Part shown: positions 6,983-9,082 of the stretch, piece by piece | Layout of the letters: every line of letters begins with the position of its first letter | Position numbering within the stretch: the stretch's first letter is position 1 | Notes under the pieces: model-generated | The model's database searches: none | Seen by the model: only the letters and a program-made list of their open reading frames with translations | What the model was told of the DNA's origin: nothing | NCBI GenBank assembly: GCA_947470885.1 | Contig: CANIXE010000066.1 | Location: forward strand, 1 to 9,082 | DNA from: Planctomycetota bacterium | GTDB taxonomy: Bacteria > Planctomycetota > UBA11346 | DNA: 9,082 nucleotides | Direction: 5' to 3' | Program-made: the position numbers and the translations under genes

Positions 6983-6986
6983 GGAG
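6983..6986 (+). promoter_or_regulatory. Shine-Dalgarno of the FHA gene
   Basis: GGAG located 5 nt before the ATG at 6992. It decides the start: the frame is open further upstream through the rnpA region, but that part is antisense to rnpA and carries no FHA homology. The ATG at 6987 is out of frame. Confidence 0.65.
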
Positions 6987-6991
6987 ATGGC

Positions 6992-7429
6992 ATGGCCGTA
7001 CGCATTCCTGTCTTGATCGGCACCGCTGGCTTGGTGGCTGACGAGGTGTTTCTGCTGCCGAACGATGGTCATGATATCATCGTCGGGCGCAGCCGTTCGT
7101 GTCCGATCAGCCTGCGTCGGGTCCGTCAATACCTGGAGGCCCCCCCGGGCACTCGGGACAACGATCACGATTTCAACACCGTCAGCCGGAAACATGTCCG
7201 TCTTGTGATCCACAGCGGAGTGGCCTCGGTGGAGGATCTCAGTTCCAACGGCACTTGGTGCAATGACGAGCCGGTTCACGCCCCCCGGAACATCGATCTG
7301 AATCAGGGTCCCTGCACCCTTCGTTTGGGCACCCGGGAGCAGTTCCGCCTGCAACTCATGGACGATTCCGATCCCATGGTCCAGGGAAAGAAGGCGATAG
7401 GCGCAGATGGTTTGGCTTTCGACGATTGA
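6992..7429 (+). CDS. Single-domain FHA (forkhead-associated) protein
   Basis: FHA domains bind phosphothreonine peptides, usually downstream of Ser/Thr kinases. The protein has 145 residues and consists of almost nothing else. Signature blocks are IIVGRSRSCPISL (29-41), TVSRKHVRLVI (63-73), and VEDLSSNGTWCNDEPV (80-95). These carry the GRS arginine and serine, the SRKH motif and the SxNGT asparagine that contact the phosphopeptide. The final strands CTLRLGTREQFRLQLM (108-123) close the sandwich. The linker between GRS and SRKH (35-64) is long and charged (EAPPGTRDNDHD) compared with the short loop in typical FHA domains. There is no signal peptide or membrane segment, so it is probably cytoplasmic. 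It is divergent from rnpA with 39 bp between start codons and is followed by a hairpin. No kinase or phosphatase is visible nearby, so its partner is unknown. Confidence 0.88.
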   Translation: MAVRIPVLIGTAGLVADEVFLLPNDGHDIIVGRSRSCPISLRRVRQYLEAPPGTRDNDHDFNTVSRKHVRLVIHSGVASVEDLSSNGTWCNDEPVHAPRNIDLNQGPCTLRLGTREQFRLQLMDDSDPMVQGKKAIGADGLAFDD

Positions 7430-7535
7430 ATTCTTCAGTTAATCACTAGATTTCCGCCATGCCCAGCCGCTCCTCATTCGTGCTTTGGCTTGCTCGTCAC
7501 CTTATCCGGTAGCGGGTCATAGCGGCATATTCCTT

Positions 7536-7569
7536 GCACGCGGCCCGCTCATCCGAGCGGGCCGCGTGC
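7536..7569. terminator. Perfect 15-bp GC-rich hairpin, candidate terminator
   Basis: GCACGCGGCCCGCTC (7536-7550) pairs without mismatch with GAGCGGGCCGCGTGC (7555-7569) around the 4-nt loop ATCC. On the plus strand only GTTT follows, a poor U-tract, so it is a non-canonical intrinsic terminator at best; it sits 107 nt after the FHA stop and 70 nt before the EamA start. It probably ends FHA transcription, or protects mRNA ends. The rest of the spacer (7430-7639) shows no gene or RNA that I recognise. Confidence 0.55.
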
Positions 7570-7627
7570 GTTTGCGGCCCCGTGCGTCAGCCGGGCCGCA
7601 TGGGGATTTGATACTCTGCCTGGTGTG

Positions 7628-7633
7628 AAGGGA
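7628..7633 (+). promoter_or_regulatory. Shine-Dalgarno of the EamA transporter gene
   Basis: AAGGGA, 6 nt before the GTG at 7640. It favours this start over the in-frame GTG at 7625, which lies upstream of the site. Confidence 0.6.
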
Positions 7634-7639
7634 CCTATC

Positions 7640-8608
7640 GTGTCCTCTGTTGTCGTCCCCGGAAATGCGGAATCGCGTTTCTCCCCGGTGCTGGTCGGTC
7701 TGCTGGCCGGTGCCGCTTCGGCCATCCTCTTTGCCGGCAAGGGCGTCCTCGTCCGCCTCGCCTTCCGGGCCGGGGGTGATGCGACCACCCTTCTGGGCCT
7801 GCGCATGGCCTACTGCCTGCCGGTGTTCGCCCTGGTCGCTTGGGCCTGTGCCCGGGGTCCGGGGCCTTTGGCCCGCCGGGACCGCCTGGGCCTCCTGGCC
7901 CTGGGGGTGGTGGGCTACCACTTGTCTCCGTGGCTGGATTTTCGCGGTCTGGAACACATCGATGCGGCCCTGGAACGGGTGGTCCTGTACCTGTATCCGA
8001 CGATCATCGTGGGGGTCGCGGTGTTCCGCGGGAAACGCACCGTGGATGTCCGACTGGTGGCGGCTCTGGCCCTGACCTATGGCGGTATCTTGCTGACCTG
8101 GGGTGACCGGATCCACCTGGGGGGCGACTCCGGGATGATCACCACCGGCGTCTTGCTGGTGAGTGCCAGTGCCGTGGTCTACGCCTGCTACATCATCGTG
8201 GTGGAAGGGATCATCGCCCGGGTGGGGGGCATCCGGGCGATGGCGGTGTCGATGTTGGGGGCGGGGATGTCGGCCCTGGTCCACGCCGTGGTGATGGACA
8301 CCCCGGGGCTGCTCCGCCAGAATGGTACGGTCCACGCCCTGGCCCTCACCATCGCCCTGGTGGGCACCGTCGCTCCGGCCCTGTTGATGGGCCTGGCGAT
8401 CCAGAAGCTGGACGCCGCCCGGGTGTCGGTGGTGGGGATGCTGGGGCCAGTGGCCACCGCCCTGGGGGCCTGGGCGGTGCTGGGGGAGGCCCTGGGCGTG
8501 GCGGGCTGGCTGGGTCTGGTTCTGACCACGGTGGGGGCCTTCGCCGTGGGCCCGGCCAAGGCCCCGTCGGGATCACCGCGAATCCATGGAAATCTCCGGT
8601 CGTCGTGA
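7640..8608 (+). CDS. EamA-type transporter of the drug/metabolite superfamily
   Basis: Inner-membrane carrier with two tandem EamA repeats. From the GTG at 7640 it has 322 residues, the usual length. Ten hydrophobic segments can be placed at about 16-39, 50-71, 83-97, 112-129, 138-154, 166-188, 199-218, 231-253, 262-283 and 286-304, giving the expected 5+5 arrangement. The end of the second repeat (VGMLGPVATALGAWAVLGEALGV and the following helix) matches the conserved glycine-rich block with the GE motif near the penultimate helix. In the first repeat, ALERVVLYLYPTIIVGVAVF is the equivalent block. The C-terminal 18 residues are polar. Substrates in this superfamily range from amino acids to nucleotide sugars and cannot be read from sequence. 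It is monocistronic by appearance, with serS starting 136 nt later. The in-frame GTG at 7625 would add five residues. Confidence 0.9.
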   Translation: MSSVVVPGNAESRFSPVLVGLLAGAASAILFAGKGVLVRLAFRAGGDATTLLGLRMAYCLPVFALVAWACARGPGPLARRDRLGLLALGVVGYHLSPWLDFRGLEHIDAALERVVLYLYPTIIVGVAVFRGKRTVDVRLVAALALTYGGILLTWGDRIHLGGDSGMITTGVLLVSASAVVYACYIIVVEGIIARVGGIRAMAVSMLGAGMSALVHAVVMDTPGLLRQNGTVHALALTIALVGTVAPALLMGLAIQKLDAARVSVVGMLGPVATALGAWAVLGEALGVAGWLGLVLTTVGAFAVGPAKAPSGSPRIHGNLRSS

Positions 8609-8655
8609 CGCCAAGGAACTCTTTGGGGAATGCAGAGAGAGAAGGTGTGAAGCTC

Positions 8656-8685
8656 GTTGTCCGAGGACGACCGGACGACCGGACG
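8656..8685 (+). repeat. Inverted copy of the 8-bp-period CCGG repeat, with small hairpin
   Basis: GACGACCG occurs twice in tandem (8666-8673 and 8674-8681) and is followed by a partial third unit (GACG). On the minus strand this reads as the same GTCCGGTC-type array found at 3572-3611, and the two share an exact 13-mer (8671-8683 here, as CCGGACGACCGGA). The left part can also fold: GTTGTC pairs with GACGAC (one G-T pair) around CGAG (8656-8671). It lies between the EamA gene and serS, about 50 nt past the EamA stop. Confidence 0.7.
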
Positions 8686-8692
8686 GGAAGGC

Positions 8693-8735
8693 GGATCCCC
8701 AGCCCCTTCCGTGTTCCGGGGCTGATGTAGGATCC
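8693..8735 (+). promoter_or_regulatory. Stem-loop in the serS leader overlapping its ribosome binding site
   Basis: Two nested paired blocks: GGATCC (8693-8698) with GGATCC (8730-8735), and CAGCCCC (8700-8706) with GGGGCTG (8718-8724), around an 11-nt loop. One unpaired C and a 5-nt ATGTA bulge separate the blocks. The only Shine-Dalgarno-like sequence of serS, AGGA at 8729-8732, lies at the right arm, so folding would hide it. There is no T-run. It lacks T-box hallmarks that I can recognise. Confidence 0.4.
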
Positions 8736-8744
8736 TCCCCCGCC

Positions 8745-9082
8745 ATGATCGACCTCGCCGCCCTCCGTCAGAACCCCACCGCCTTTCAGACCGCGTGGGA
8801 TGACCGCGGCCAGGTCGCCAGCGCGTCAGATCTGCTCGCCATCGACGAGCAGGTCCGTGCCCTGAAATTCCAGGCGGAGAGCAAAAAAGCCGAACAAAAC
8901 CAGGCGTCCAAGGGAATCGCCGCGGTGGCCAAGGCCGGGGGCGATGTCGCCGCCGCGAAGGAAGCTGCCCGTCGCCTGGGGGACGAAGTGGCCGCCCTCG
9001 ATCAGCAGCGGGAAGTTCTGGAGCGCCAGCTCAACGACACGCTGTTGGTCCTACCCAATCCCTGCCTGGCCAGCGTGCCCAA
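8745..9082 (+). CDS. serS: Seryl-tRNA synthetase (partial, N-terminal arm only)
   Basis: Charges tRNA-Ser (and tRNA-Sec where present) with serine in the cytoplasm. Only 112 codons plus 2 nt lie in the window, of about 420-430 expected. They encode the opening MIDLAALRQNPTAF, matching the family start, followed by the long antiparallel coiled-coil arm that grips the tRNA variable arm (about residues 28-100, rich in Ala, Lys, Glu and Gln, with QNQASKGIA at 51-59 near the first helix end). The block LLVLPNPCLASVP (100-112) corresponds to the conserved L-x-x-x-PN-x-x-x-x-SVP that leads into the catalytic domain. Class II motifs 1-3 are beyond the right edge. The ATG at 8745 is fixed by this alignment; AGGA 12 nt upstream is a distant ribosome binding site, partly inside a stem-loop. 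Confidence 0.95.
   Translation, partial: MIDLAALRQNPTAFQTAWDDRGQVASASDLLAIDEQVRALKFQAESKKAEQNQASKGIAAVAKAGGDVAAAKEAARRLGDEVAALDQQREVLERQLNDTLLVLPNPCLASVP

Noticed and set aside
6703..7023. Minus-strand frame upstream of rnpA, tested as a possible rpmH (contains a short WRKRKP segment)
   Set aside because: It shows no bL34 signature (such as the KRTxQPS start or the GFRxRM core), overlaps rnpA in another frame and is antisense to the FHA start.
7459..7512. Short plus-strand frame starting MPSRSSF in the FHA-EamA spacer
   Set aside because: Only about 17 codons, no Shine-Dalgarno and no homology cue.
7517..8335. 272-codon open frame antisense to the EamA gene
   Set aside because: The translation is a His/Gln/Pro/Arg-rich composition typical of a shadow frame, while the opposite strand encodes a clear ten-helix transporter.

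Overview
The window is GC-rich chromosomal DNA from a diderm bacterium. A complete BamA with signal peptide, POTRA repeats and a terminal-Phe beta-barrel shows an outer membrane. Gene order matches no common proteobacterial pattern: bamA stands alone, rnpA-yidD has no rpmH beside it, and a single-domain FHA protein is divergent from rnpA. My best guess is a high-GC member of the PVC/Planctomycetota side of the tree, with low confidence because no phylogenetic test was possible.

Layout. Positions 1-3518 hold four minus-strand genes, read from right to left: a DHH-family phosphoesterase, the ribosome silencing factor RsfS with a long basic tail, the SRP receptor FtsY, and homoserine dehydrogenase (its C-terminus is cut by the left edge). 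The first three are essentially contiguous and look like one transcription unit; hom follows after 72 nt with its own strong Shine-Dalgarno. A divergent spacer (3519-3688) holds an 8-bp-period repeat and a stable GAAA-loop hairpin, and then bamA runs on the plus strand to 6244. Convergent to it is a minus-strand pair, rnpA and yidD, overlapping by ATGA. Divergent from rnpA, with only 39 bp between start codons, is the FHA protein. After it comes a spacer with a perfect 15-bp hairpin, a ten-helix EamA-type transporter, another spacer with the same 8-bp-period repeat in inverted orientation, and the first 112 codons of serS, cut by the right edge.

Functionally this is mostly core machinery: membrane-protein targeting and insertion (FtsY, YidD, BamA), RNA processing and translation (RnpA, SerRS, RsfS), amino-acid biosynthesis (Hom), plus one transporter and one phosphopeptide-recognition protein. 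I found no CRISPR array, phage, transposon, toxin-antitoxin or defence module. The most interesting signals are the repeat shared by two spacers, the hairpins ahead of bamA and serS, the RsfS tail, the co-transcribed DHH-RsfS pair, and the missing rpmH with the FHA gene in its place.
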